A DNA stretch of 9,375 nucleotides from an uncultured beta proteobacterium (GCA_903827075.1 CAIKGX010000080.1:1-9375), one strand, 5' to 3'; numbered from the stretch's first letter, positions 1 to 6,859 are shown. Notes: generated by a model from the letters alone, not told the origin. Numbers and translations: made by a program.

Positions 1-892
1 ATGAGCTTGGTCTGGCTGGTAACCAGGGAGGATTGCAAATGATCAAACCTGCCTTACCCTGAGGAAATAAATTCGCTTTGACAATTTCGATCTGGGTTGA
101 TAAACCCAAACGCTCCATGTTGTCCTGAGCACAGGCAAGTGCCCGCTCATCCTGATCGGTTCCGATAACTTTTTGTACCCCGCGCATTGCCAGGACAACA
201 GACAGCACCCCCGTGCCCACTCCGATATCAAAAGCAATCGAATCTGTCTGAAGACAAGTTGGTAATGGCGCATTGCACACGAGCTCAATATATTCCCCGC
301 GAATAGGTGAGAAAACGCCGTAGTGAGGATGGATCCGAATCTCTTTGTCACCATTAGCGAGAATAGATACACCCTTATTGCGCCACTCATGCGCGCTAAT
401 GACGCCCAATAACTCGCGCAAGGAAACAATATAGGCTTCACCCACATTGCCATAAGCATCTAGACAGGCCTGAGCAATGTCAGGTGCGCGTCTTAAGGAA
501 ATGCTGTGATCACTATTACATTGAATCAATAGCATTCCAAGGATGCGAGCGCGTTGAGATTGCGTGAGGCGGTGTCTATTAAAAATATCTAGAGTAGCTT
601 GTCCTGCAATTTCCCCCACTACCTTCTCAGCGCCCTTCGCTACCCGTTTAGATTTCTTAGAAGGCCTATCAACCCTTCTGACTAATGCTTGTAATAGTTG
701 CCTAGCATTTTGAAAGTCGCCCTTCCAGAGCATGGCAGTGCCCTCACAAGCGAATCGATAGGCCTCATCAGCAGTAAGAGTGTCATCAGCAATGACAACT
801 CTTTTATGAGGTGCAATGCTATTTTCAGAATGCCAAAGCGCTTCACAACTTTGCTCGCCCTCTTCCCATCTGATTGTCGTGTTGAGAGTCAT
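1..892 (-). CDS. Class I SAM-dependent methyltransferase, partial (3' end cut by window edge)
   Basis: This is a Rossmann-fold methyltransferase. It starts at the ATG at 892-890 (MTLNTTIRWEEGE) and stays open for 297 codons to the left edge, so the C-terminus is missing. The SAM-binding motif I glycine loop is clear (FDIGVGTGVL, with D222 and G224/G226/G228). It is followed by an acidic strand-2 end (GTDQDE) and the acceptor-site motif NPPW (residues 287-290). NPP[YFW] is typical of methyltransferases acting on amide or base nitrogens, such as the PrmC and RsmC/RlmG types. About 200 residues lie before the catalytic domain; they are mostly polar and I do not recognise a domain in them. The start lies 3 bp after the stop of the preceding CMD gene, so it is probably translated from the same message. 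The target is unknown: protein glutamine or rRNA/tRNA are possible, and a small molecule cannot be excluded. The family call is firm and the substrate is not. Confidence 0.85.
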   Translation of the reverse strand, partial: MTLNTTIRWEEGEQSCEALWHSENSIAPHKRVVIADDTLTADEAYRFACEGTAMLWKGDFQNARQLLQALVRRVDRPSKKSKRVAKGAEKVVGEIAGQATLDIFNRHRLTQSQRARILGMLLIQCNSDHSISLRRAPDIAQACLDAYGNVGEAYIVSLRELLGVISAHEWRNKGVSILANGDKEIRIHPHYGVFSPIRGEYIELVCNAPLPTCLQTDSIAFDIGVGTGVLSVVLAMRGVQKVIGTDQDERALACAQDNMERLGLSTQIEIVKANLFPQGKAGLIICNPPWLPARPSS

Positions 893-895
893 GAA

Positions 896-1447
896 TTACT
901 GAGGCGCATGATCCTCAGGGGTAACGTCCAGCGCAATCAAAAACCGAGAAACCATGTTGTATGCAGCAATCACACTGACCAACTCAACGGTATCGGTACT
1001 ACCTAAGGTAGATTGCAGGCGCCTCATTAAATCTGGATCAACTTTGATGTTGCGAGTCATTTGAAATGTCAGGGCCACTGCATCTTGCTCTACACCACTA
1101 AAAATCTCTACTGGAAAATCCGCTTGTCCAATCAAACGCAAAGCGTCGACCTGCGCTTCAGTGCCACCAGCAGCTCTAAAAGGCGGCGCATGGTGAAAGA
1201 ATTCATATTCAGCACCATTCAGAACAGCAACACCGCACATAGCGAGTTCACGGAGCTTAGGATCAAGGGATAAGTTATTTCGAATCTCACCAATGAAATG
1301 ATTCCAACCTTCAGCAATGGGTACGCTATGCAGCAACATACGATCTAAATTAATAAACTGGCCTCCGCGCCTCTTTCGAATAGCGGCAACCAATTGCGCT
1401 GGCTCAGCCAAATCTATTGGCTGATAAGGTATTAATCGTTCAGACAT
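896..1447 (-). CDS. Carboxymuconolactone decarboxylase (CMD/AhpD-like) family protein
   Basis: A 183-residue protein (MSERLIPYQPIDLAEP...). I chose the ATG at 1447-1445 because it sits behind GAGAGGGTGG in the tail of the Bug gene. Longer in-frame starts would overlap that gene by over 100 bp and add non-family sequence. The all-helical CMD fold is recognisable from LDPKLRELAMCGVAVLNGAEYEFFHH (residues 61-86, quoted only to locate it): helix, then the E80-x-E82-x-x-H85 pattern seen in the CMD subfamily that lacks redox chemistry. It has one cysteine in this segment (C71) and no CxxC pair, so AhpD-type alkylhydroperoxide reduction is unlikely. These proteins often act as decarboxylases, hydratases or lactonases on small acids, usually as trimers or hexamers in the cytoplasm. 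It lies 4 bp after a Bug carboxylate receptor and 3 bp before a methyltransferase, which fits metabolism of an imported acid. The true reaction cannot be read from the sequence. Confidence 0.82.
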   Translation of the reverse strand: MSERLIPYQPIDLAEPAQLVAAIRKRRGGQFINLDRMLLHSVPIAEGWNHFIGEIRNNLSLDPKLRELAMCGVAVLNGAEYEFFHHAPPFRAAGGTEAQVDALRLIGQADFPVEIFSGVEQDAVALTFQMTRNIKVDPDLMRRLQSTLGSTDTVELVSVIAAYNMVSRFLIALDVTPEDHAPQ

Positions 1448-1451
1448 CGCT

Positions 1452-2453
1452 TTACTGACCACCCTCTCTAATATTGTTCTCAATGACAAACTTGCCCCAC
1501 TGACCGATCTGCTTACCAATGAAGTTACGAGCAACTTCAGGGTCTCCCGCCATGATCTCAATTCCTTGAGCGCGTAATTTATCCGAGACGGCAGGTGTCT
1601 TCAAAGCTTTAGTCACCGCTTGGTTCATGGCATTGATAATTGCGGGTGGTGTTTTACCCGGCGCCAATATAGCCCACCAAGCTGGTGCATTAAATCCAGG
1701 GAAGCCACTCTCAGCAATAGTTGGAACTTTAGGCAACTCGGGTGAACGCTTTGGAGTAGTAACGACCAATGGAATAACGCCGCCGTTATCTATATGAGGT
1801 TTAACCAAAAACAAAGACCCCACTGCTAATTGAACCTGACCGCCCAAAGCATCTTGCATTAAAGGACCGCCCCCGCGGTAGGGAATGTGATTCCAATCAA
1901 AGCCAGCCTTTTGCGCCAACTGCGCAATCGCTAAGTGTCCAAGGCTGCCAATCCCAATTGAGCCATAGCTAAACTTTTCTTTTTTCTTGGAAAGCTCTAC
2001 CAACTGCTTAAAGCTAGTGATGCCAGAAGCTTTACTAGCAACCAATACCATTGGCGATGTACCAATCAAGGTAACAGGCGCAATATCTTTGATAGTGTCA
2101 TACGGAAGTTTGTCTTTTAGACTTGGGTTCACTCCGTGAGTATCGAAAACAAGCGCAAAGGTATAACCATCAGGCTCTGAGCGAGCCATGGCAGCAGTAC
2201 CAATCACACCCGAGGCGCCACCAATATTTTCAACAATGACGTTTTGCTTTAATTCAGCCTGAAGAACCGGGGCCAAAATTCGAGATACCTGATCAACAGA
2301 TCCCCCTGGCGGGAAAACAGCGATGAGCTTAATGGGCTTTTGGGTGGGCCAAGACCCTAAACCGCTACTTTGAGCGAGAACTAGGCTACTGAAGCTAAGT
2401 ATGGCAAAGCCGACAAATAGGGCTTTTTTGCCCATTTTTGATATAAATTGCAT
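1452..2453 (-). CDS. Bug/TctC-family periplasmic solute-binding protein (tripartite tricarboxylate transporter receptor)
   Basis: A 333-residue exported binding protein of the TctC family. The N-terminus is a Sec signal peptide: MQFISKMGKK, a hydrophobic core, then a likely cleavage after LVLA at residue 27. The mature protein opens with SWPTQKPIKLIAVFPPGGSVD (residues 34-54), which contains the family hallmark WP.kPI..i..f.PGGs.D. That loop contacts the carboxylate ligand. The second lobe has YGSIGIGSLGHLA and HIPYRGGGPLMQDALGGQ, both typical of the family. The start is backed by AAGGAG seven bases upstream (2466-2461). It is the first gene of a minus-strand operon leading into a CMD-like enzyme and a methyltransferase. 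No TctA/TctB membrane genes are present, so it is an orphan receptor here, as most Bug proteins are in Bordetella and Cupriavidus. The ligand is unknown; the family covers tricarboxylates, dicarboxylates, aromatic acids and some amino acids. Confidence 0.93.
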   Translation of the reverse strand: MQFISKMGKKALFVGFAILSFSSLVLAQSSGLGSWPTQKPIKLIAVFPPGGSVDQVSRILAPVLQAELKQNVIVENIGGASGVIGTAAMARSEPDGYTFALVFDTHGVNPSLKDKLPYDTIKDIAPVTLIGTSPMVLVASKASGITSFKQLVELSKKKEKFSYGSIGIGSLGHLAIAQLAQKAGFDWNHIPYRGGGPLMQDALGGQVQLAVGSLFLVKPHIDNGGVIPLVVTTPKRSPELPKVPTIAESGFPGFNAPAWWAILAPGKTPPAIINAMNQAVTKALKTPAVSDKLRAQGIEIMAGDPEVARNFIGKQIGQWGKFVIENNIREGGQ

Positions 2454-2460
2454 GAATCAT

Positions 2461-2466
2461 CTCCTT
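2461..2466 (-). promoter_or_regulatory. Ribosome binding site of the first Bug gene
   Basis: On the minus strand AAGGAG ends seven bases before the ATG at 2453. It supports the longer start (MQFISKMGKK) rather than the internal methionine at residue 7. Confidence 0.75.
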
Positions 2467-2543
2467 ATATTTATAACAAGAGATTACCACCCCAGCCCTT
2501 GCTTGTTTGATAATAGAGGGTATAGATATATGAGAGTAAATGT

Positions 2544-3311
2544 ATGAAGCCCATTTTGAATATTGCCGCCTATTTATTTGTCAGCCTGGATGATTTGCCT
2601 GAGTTGCGCACCAAAATGATGAACGAGTGCAATTCTCGCGAGCTCAAAGGGACCATTCTGCTTACTGGAGAGGGCATCAATATGTTCTTAGCTGGCAAAG
2701 AGACTCCATTGCGCGGCTTTTTAGAGTGGCTTCAAACAGACTCCCGTTTCAAGACTCTAGAAGCAAAAGACAGTTGGTCTGATGATCAACCATTCAAGAA
2801 AATGCTGATCAAGCTCAAGAATGAAATTATCCGGATGAATCACCCCACCATTCGTCCTGAAGAAGGTCGCGCTAACTTTATCGCCCCCAAGAAATTACAG
2901 GAATGGCTTGATCGTGGCACTGATGATTTAGGTCGCCCGGTAGTCATGATTGATACGCGCAATGCCTTTGAAGTGGATTACGGTACATTTGAAAATGCCC
3001 TTCACTTTAATATTCACAAATTCACCGAGTTTCCAGAAGCAATAGCTGCACACAAAGAAGCGCTGGCTGATAAGACTCTTGTTAGCTTTTGTACTGGCGG
3101 AATACGTTGTGAAAAATCTGGTTTGTATATGCGTGAGATTGGGATGCAACATAGTTATCAACTAGAAGGTGGCATCTTGAAGTACTTTGAAGAGGTTGGC
3201 TCAGCACATTATCAAGGCAGATGCTTTGTCTTTGATGAACGAGAAGCTTTAGAGCCCACCCTAGACTCTATTCCCGTAGAGCACTCTATCCGCAAAAAAA
3301 TTAGCGCTTAA
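2544..3311 (+). CDS. trhO: tRNA uridine(34) hydroxylase TrhO (rhodanese family, YceA/UPF0176), short form
   Basis: TrhO hydroxylates U34 of certain tRNAs to ho5U in the cytoplasm, the first step toward cmo5U/mo5U wobble modifications. This 255-residue protein has the N-terminal acylphosphatase-like half with GEGIN at 42-46. The rhodanese half has IDTRNAFEVDYG starting at residue 136, the catalytic loop CTGGIRCEK (C183 and C189), the YQLEGGI strand (205-211), and ends soon after GRCFVFDERE. The E. coli protein (about 350 residues) continues with a cysteine-rich tail of several CxxC-like pairs, and that tail is absent here. The ending KISA-stop looks natural, not frameshifted, so this is probably a genuine short subtype. 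The start has only a weak GAGAG upstream. The gene is single, divergent from the Bug operon and convergent with the ABM gene. Confidence 0.93.
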   Translation: MKPILNIAAYLFVSLDDLPELRTKMMNECNSRELKGTILLTGEGINMFLAGKETPLRGFLEWLQTDSRFKTLEAKDSWSDDQPFKKMLIKLKNEIIRMNHPTIRPEEGRANFIAPKKLQEWLDRGTDDLGRPVVMIDTRNAFEVDYGTFENALHFNIHKFTEFPEAIAAHKEALADKTLVSFCTGGIRCEKSGLYMREIGMQHSYQLEGGILKYFEEVGSAHYQGRCFVFDEREALEPTLDSIPVEHSIRKKISA

Positions 3312-3322
3312 AACTTAAGCGA
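3293..3322 (-). terminator. Rho-independent terminator for the convergent ABM gene
   Basis: Read on the minus strand, CGCTTAA-GTT-TTAAGCG (arms 3321-3315 and 3311-3305) forms a perfect 7-bp hairpin. It is followed by CTAA and seven T residues (3300-3294). It lies about 20 bp after the ABM stop. The TAA stop of trhO (3309-3311) lies in one arm. On the plus strand no T-run follows, so it would end only minus-strand transcripts. The stem is short and AT-rich, so its efficiency is uncertain. Confidence 0.55.
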
Positions 3323-3342
3323 TACCACGCTTGTCATAGTCT

Positions 3343-3645
3343 TTAAGCAGACTTGCCAACCAAGGTAAAGTGCTCGACTACTGGTGGCTTTATAAAAAAT
3401 GGTCCAACAATAGTGCGCCAGTCAGCAAAGGCCGCTGACCCCCGAAAGTCCATAGTGTGATTCTCCAGGGTCTCCCAATATATCAATAAAAGATAGCGGG
3501 AAGGGCTCTCCATACTATGATTGACTTTAAATCCACGAAACCCCTTGGACTGAGCAATCACAGTTTCTACACCACGCAAAATAGCCTCCTCAAACTGAGG
3601 TCCTTTGCTAGGATCAATTTCTATATCGCAGTGCTCCAAAATCAT
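3343..3645 (-). CDS. Antibiotic biosynthesis monooxygenase (ABM)-domain protein
   Basis: A 100-residue dimeric alpha/beta-barrel protein. The ATG at 3645-3643 (MILEHCDIEI) is chosen over the start 11 codons upstream because AAAGGAAG sits just before it, and family members begin at the first beta strand. Visible hallmarks are the first strand, ILEHCDIEID. Next come an amphipathic helix (GPQFEEAILRGVETVIAQSKG) and a GFRGFKV strand. The segment YLLLIYWETLENHTMDFRGS (51-70), with W58, E59 and H63, is the classic Y.l...We...H...h..S pattern, and it is followed by FADWRTIVGPFF. The C-terminus ends in the VVEHFTLV strand. Members include cofactor-free quinol monooxygenases and small-molecule isomerases or heme-degrading enzymes. 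Which of these it is cannot be told. It stands alone between trhO and the dehydrogenase operon, with its own ribosome site and a likely terminator. Confidence 0.85.
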   Translation of the reverse strand: MILEHCDIEIDPSKGPQFEEAILRGVETVIAQSKGFRGFKVNHSMESPSRYLLLIYWETLENHTMDFRGSAAFADWRTIVGPFFIKPPVVEHFTLVGKSA

Positions 3646-3648
3646 ATG

Positions 3649-3656
3649 CTTCCTTT
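3649..3656 (-). promoter_or_regulatory. Ribosome binding site that fixes the ABM start
   Basis: AAAGGAAG on the minus strand lies four to five bases before the ATG at 3645. It lies inside the reading frame if the longer upstream start is used, which argues for the shorter 100-residue protein. Confidence 0.7.
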
Positions 3657-3795
3657 GTAAAAAATAATTTGCTATCAATAGTAGAATTTACCAAGACCAC
3701 TAGATTAGTCGATTAATAATAAATCGGATTTCAGACTTTTCCTTTATTCCTCAGCGCCAAACCCGATTACTACAGCAGAAAGTACCAAACACAAT

Positions 3796-4770
3796 ATGGC
3801 AGAATTACCTCACATCGTCATTCTTGGAGACTATGAGCGCGCCCTGCGTCGCTTCTCTCACTGGGACAAGCTTGACCAACAAGCAAAACTCACCATTCAT
3901 CATGAGCCTCTACAAAATGAGGCTTTATATGAAGCAGTAAAAGATGCTGATGCTATTGCCATCGTGCGAGATCGCTCACCATTTAATGAGGCCATGATTG
4001 CACGTTTACCAAAACTCAAGTTCCTCATGTTTACAGGTGAACGTAACGGGACTTTGGAAGCTGCTGCACTAGTCTCAAGAAATATTCCCATGGGATGCAC
4101 TCCTGGTGGCCCCTCTAAGGAAACCACCGCTGAATTAACTTGGGCGCTCATATTGAGTGGATCAAAACGCTTGATTGAGCAAAATAAGTTGATTGCATCT
4201 GGTGGATGGCGCGATGAATTATCCGTCCTTCCGATGCTCTCTGGAGAGCGCTTAGGCGTAATGGGTCTTGGTGCCATTGGTAGTCGCGTTGCTCGAGTAG
4301 GCAATGCCTTTGGTATGGAGGTGGTCACCTGGAGTCCTCGCATGACACCAGAACGCGCAGCGAGTGAGAATGCAAAATCGGTTAGCCTTGATGAGTTACT
4401 CGGTACCTCAAAAATAGTCACCATGCATTTAGTTGCCGGTCCTGGGACTAAAGGCATTATCAGCGCTGATCAGCTCGCACTCATGCGCCCTGATGCACTG
4501 CTAGTTAATACTTCTCGTTCTGCCCTCATTAATATGGCTGACCTACAAGATGCACTCAAAATTGGTCGCCCAGGACAAGCAGCAGTTGATGTATTTGATA
4601 TTGAGCCTTTGCCTGTAAACGATCCCTTACGTAATACTCCAAATCTGTTGGTCACGCCACACCTGGGCTTTATCGCCGAACCGATTTTTGAAACCTTCTC
4701 CAAGGGAATTACGGAAACATTGGAAGCTTGGTTAAATCAAAAACCCATACCTCACCCCTTTAATCCTTGA
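3796..4770 (+). CDS. D-2-hydroxyacid dehydrogenase family protein (NAD(P)-dependent)
   Basis: A 324-residue oxidoreductase that interconverts a D-2-hydroxyacid and a 2-oxoacid in the cytoplasm. The split substrate domain (about 1-110 and 295-324) surrounds a Rossmann domain with the dinucleotide loop VMGLGAIGSRV (G157, G159, G162). The catalytic triad is intact: R241 in VNTSRSALI, E270 in DVFDIEPLP and H289 in TPHLGFI. TPGGPSKETTAELTW (about 102-116) is the usual stretch around the hinge. No ACT or other regulatory domain is present, so it is not full-length SerA. It resembles the 'D-3-phosphoglycerate dehydrogenase-like' group, whose substrate is often unknown; glyoxylate/hydroxypyruvate reductase activity is also possible. 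The ATG has only a weak AGAAAG upstream. The gene opens a plus-strand operon, and its TGA overlaps the TTG start of the next gene. Confidence 0.9.
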   Translation: MAELPHIVILGDYERALRRFSHWDKLDQQAKLTIHHEPLQNEALYEAVKDADAIAIVRDRSPFNEAMIARLPKLKFLMFTGERNGTLEAAALVSRNIPMGCTPGGPSKETTAELTWALILSGSKRLIEQNKLIASGGWRDELSVLPMLSGERLGVMGLGAIGSRVARVGNAFGMEVVTWSPRMTPERAASENAKSVSLDELLGTSKIVTMHLVAGPGTKGIISADQLALMRPDALLVNTSRSALINMADLQDALKIGRPGQAAVDVFDIEPLPVNDPLRNTPNLLVTPHLGFIAEPIFETFSKGITETLEAWLNQKPIPHPFNP

Positions 4771-5315
4771 GTGCTTTGAAAACACTTTCCCCCAAAGAGC
4801 TCTTTATTGGGTTTAGCAAAATCGGCTTATCTGGTTTTGGCGGTGTACTTCCTTGGGCACGCCGAACCATTGTTGAGCAGGAGAAATGGTTGAGTTCGGA
4901 GGAGTTCAATGCCATGCTAGGGATCTGCCAAATTGTCCCAGGGCCCAATATTGTGAATCTAGCGGTCTGCGTGGGTAGTAAGTTTGCAGGTGTGCGTGGT
5001 GCTCTTGGCGCTGTCTTAGGCTTGATGTTGGGACCTAGCGCCATTGTGATTTTGCTGGGCATGCTTTATGAGTATTACAGCTACCTTCCCGCTGTACAGG
5101 GAATGTTGCGGGGAATTTCAGCGGTCGGCATTGGATTGATTGCCGGCACGGGATTGAAAATGATGCGCAATGAATTTATTTACCCGCCTATGTTGCTAGT
5201 GGTAGCTTTCACTGTTATCGCAGCTGGCTACTTTCATTTAGGCTTAGGCTTAGTCGTGCTCATTGCTTTGCCAATGACACTGTATCTTGCATGGTTAAAG
5301 GTAGGAAAATTATGA
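4767..5315 (+). CDS. Chromate transporter-like membrane protein, N-half of a short-chain CHR pair
   Basis: A 182-residue inner-membrane protein that forms one half of a split CHR (ChrA) transporter. It begins at TTG (4767-4769), overlapping the previous stop as TTGA. No in-frame ATG exists before the conserved start of the domain and no clear Shine-Dalgarno is seen, so translation is probably by re-initiation. CHR hallmarks are LFIGFSKIGLSGFGGVLPW (about residues 10-28), WLSSEEF, then QIVPGPN with NLAVCVG and the Gly-rich helix GALGAVLGLMLGPSAIVI. Several further hydrophobic segments follow to the C-terminus. Family knowledge: short-chain CHR proteins occur as adjacent pairs with opposite membrane topology and work together. 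Full-length ChrA exports chromate. Here the context is a hydroxyacid dehydrogenase and a carboxylate receptor, so the natural substrate may be another anion; that is inference. Confidence 0.88.
   Translation: MSALKTLSPKELFIGFSKIGLSGFGGVLPWARRTIVEQEKWLSSEEFNAMLGICQIVPGPNIVNLAVCVGSKFAGVRGALGAVLGLMLGPSAIVILLGMLYEYYSYLPAVQGMLRGISAVGIGLIAGTGLKMMRNEFIYPPMLLVVAFTVIAAGYFHLGLGLVVLIALPMTLYLAWLKVGKL
5303..5306 (+). promoter_or_regulatory. Ribosome binding site fixing the start of the second CHR gene
   Basis: AGGA within GTAGGAAAATT ends five bases before the ATG at 5312. It favours that start over the upstream in-frame ATG at 5291, which would add a charged MVKGRKI extension. Confidence 0.65.
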
Positions 5316-5833
5316 GCGCATTGATTGGTCTATTCCTCAAGCTCTCCGCTTTTTCAGCTCTAGCATTTGGCGGGATTAACGCCCTTCTGCCCGCCCTGTA
5401 TGAACTCTCAGTAACCCAAGAGCACTGGCTTACCACCCAGACATTTGCTGATTTCTTTGCTATTGCCCAAGCGGCACCAGGCCCCAATCTCATGACGGTG
5501 ACACTGATAGGATGGCATGTCAGTGGAGTTATCGGCGCAGTAGTTGCATCGATTGCTATCTGCTGGCCTTCGTCCATCATGGTGTATTTTTTGCAAAACT
5601 ATATTAGCAATATGCGTAATCTTAAAAAGCAAAAGATGATTCAATTTGCTGCTAGTGCCCTAGCCGTAGGCTTAGTTTTGGGATCCGCATGGGGCATCTC
5701 TAGCCAGATCAATCAAAACCTTCAAGCGTATGCACTTACCTTGGCCACAATTATTGTTGTACTATTTACCCGCTGGCATCCACTGTATTTCATTGGAATT
5801 GGCGGTGCGCTTGGGGTGCTTGGCCTCATCTAA
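5312..5833 (+). CDS. Chromate transporter-like membrane protein, C-half of the short-chain CHR pair
   Basis: A 173-residue membrane protein, homologous to the gene before it and completing the two-subunit CHR carrier. The ATG at 5312 overlaps the previous TGA as ATGA, which implies translational coupling and roughly equal amounts of both halves. The same motif order is visible: LFLKLSAFSALAFGGINALLP, then EHWLTTQTFADFFAIAQAAPGPNL, then a hydrophobic Gly/Ala helix (GVIGAVVASIAI). The second half has at least three hydrophobic stretches, including FAASALAVGLVLG and LTLATIIVVLF. The conserved PGPN is kept in both halves, while the FGG-x-x-x-x-W of the first half is FGGINALLP here; such asymmetry is usual for CHR pairs. 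The loop between hydrophobic segments is basic (NMRNLKKQKM), which may set an orientation opposite to the first half. A Bug receptor gene follows after 28 bp. Confidence 0.87.
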   Translation: MSALIGLFLKLSAFSALAFGGINALLPALYELSVTQEHWLTTQTFADFFAIAQAAPGPNLMTVTLIGWHVSGVIGAVVASIAICWPSSIMVYFLQNYISNMRNLKKQKMIQFAASALAVGLVLGSAWGISSQINQNLQAYALTLATIIVVLFTRWHPLYFIGIGGALGVLGLI

Positions 5834-5861
5834 ATGTAATCAAAAGTGCTCGGGGTTCGAT

Positions 5862-6842
5862 ATGAAAATCATTCATATATATGCAAAGTATTTGCTAAGT
5901 GTTGCAACGCTATTAACACCATTGCTTTCAAGCGCTCAGACCACCTATCCAAATAAGCCCATTAATTTCATCGTGCCTTATGGTGCAGGCGGTAGTGCGG
6001 ATTCTCGTAGTCGGCAAATTGCCCAAAAGATGAGTCTAATATTAAAGCAGCCCATCATCATCGATAACAAGCCTGGTGCCGGTGGAAATATCGGTACTGA
6101 ATTTATCTCCAAAGCTGTCCCAGATGGCTACACCATTGGAATGGGGAACTTTGCCCCTATGGCAGTCAACAAAACTTTATTTGGGAATTTACGTTACGAC
6201 CCCGAAACTGACTTAAGCCCTGTAGTGCTAATAGAAAAGGGGCCGCTGGTATTGGTGGTAAATCCCAATTCCTCCTATAAAACAATTCAAGATATTGTGA
6301 GCGCTGCCAAAGCAAAACCAGGCGTGCTCACTTTCTCTTCCGGTGGAATTGGTGGCAGCCATCAGCTTTCGGCAGAACTATTTCAGCAAGCCACGGGTAT
6401 CAAGATGATTCATGTGCCCTATAAAAGTGGCTCTGCTGCCCTCACCGACTTGATGGCGGGCAATGTTGACATGATGTTTGATCAAATGTATTCAGCTGTG
6501 CCAAGCATCAAAGCCGATAAGCTACGGCCGATTGCGATTACCAGCAAGAAGCGCTCGCCTTTATTGCCTCAGGTCCCCAGCTTTACTGAAGTAGGCTATC
6601 CCACAATAGAGGTGCTCAATTGGCAGGGGATTATTGTTCCCAAGGGCACTCCTAAGCCCATTATTGATCAACTGAATACTGCAGCTAACGAAGCCTTAAA
6701 AGACCCACAGATCAGAGAGATCATGCTTTCTCAAGGAAATGAAATTGGCGGGGGAAGCCCTGCAGATTTTGCAGCCTTAATTAAATCCGAGTCTGCTAAG
6801 TGGAGTGCTGCTGTCAAAGCGGGCAACATTAAGCCTGAATGA
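5862..6842 (+). CDS. Bug/TctC-family periplasmic solute-binding protein
   Basis: A 326-residue exported receptor, clearly related to but distinct from the Bug gene at 1452-2453. The ATG at 5862 is chosen because it begins a good signal peptide (MKIIHIYAKYLLSVATLLTP, with likely cleavage after SSA near residue 25). Longer in-frame starts fall inside the preceding CHR gene. A weak GGGG lies upstream. Mature hallmarks are TYPNKPINFIVPYGAGGSADS (family motif P.kPI..ivPy..GG..D), IIDNKPGAGGNIGTEF, and in the second lobe TFSSGGIGGSHQL and HVPYKSGSAALTDLMAGNVDMMF. No lipobox cysteine is present, so it should be soluble in the periplasm. It is the last gene of the dehydrogenase-CHR-CHR operon. No TctA/TctB genes accompany it. 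The ligand is probably a carboxylate and cannot be assigned. Confidence 0.92.
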   Translation: MKIIHIYAKYLLSVATLLTPLLSSAQTTYPNKPINFIVPYGAGGSADSRSRQIAQKMSLILKQPIIIDNKPGAGGNIGTEFISKAVPDGYTIGMGNFAPMAVNKTLFGNLRYDPETDLSPVVLIEKGPLVLVVNPNSSYKTIQDIVSAAKAKPGVLTFSSGGIGGSHQLSAELFQQATGIKMIHVPYKSGSAALTDLMAGNVDMMFDQMYSAVPSIKADKLRPIAITSKKRSPLLPQVPSFTEVGYPTIEVLNWQGIIVPKGTPKPIIDQLNTAANEALKDPQIREIMLSQGNEIGGGSPADFAALIKSESAKWSAAVKAGNIKPE

Positions 6843-6859
6843 AATAGCAGGGCACCACT

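Noticed and set aside
43..459. Open frame on the minus strand (138 codons)
   Set aside because: It overlaps in another frame the methyltransferase with its clear GVGTG and NPPW motifs; the product has no domain-like pattern.
698..1273. Two plus-strand open frames (698-1006 and 1061-1273)
   Set aside because: Antisense shadows of the methyltransferase start and the CMD gene; no ribosome sites and no recognisable protein features.
2470..2477. TG-T-TATAAA on the minus strand as an extended -10 promoter of the first Bug operon
   Set aside because: The transcript would start in or at the ribosome site, leaving almost no leader; no matching -35 is seen.
2500..2530. TTGCTT-16 bp-TATAGA as a trhO promoter
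   Set aside because: The -35 matches only half of the consensus and the AT-rich gap makes such matches common by chance.
3900..4703. Minus-strand open frames within the dehydrogenase gene
   Set aside because: Antisense to a dehydrogenase with intact GxGxxG and R-E-H residues; the translations look random.
5730..5861. 44-residue N-terminal extension of the second Bug protein
   Set aside because: It lies in another frame of the CHR gene and would bury the good signal peptide that starts at 5862.
6843..6859. Bidirectional terminator between the second Bug gene and crcB
   Set aside because: The 17-bp gap has no inverted repeat followed by a T-run on either strand.
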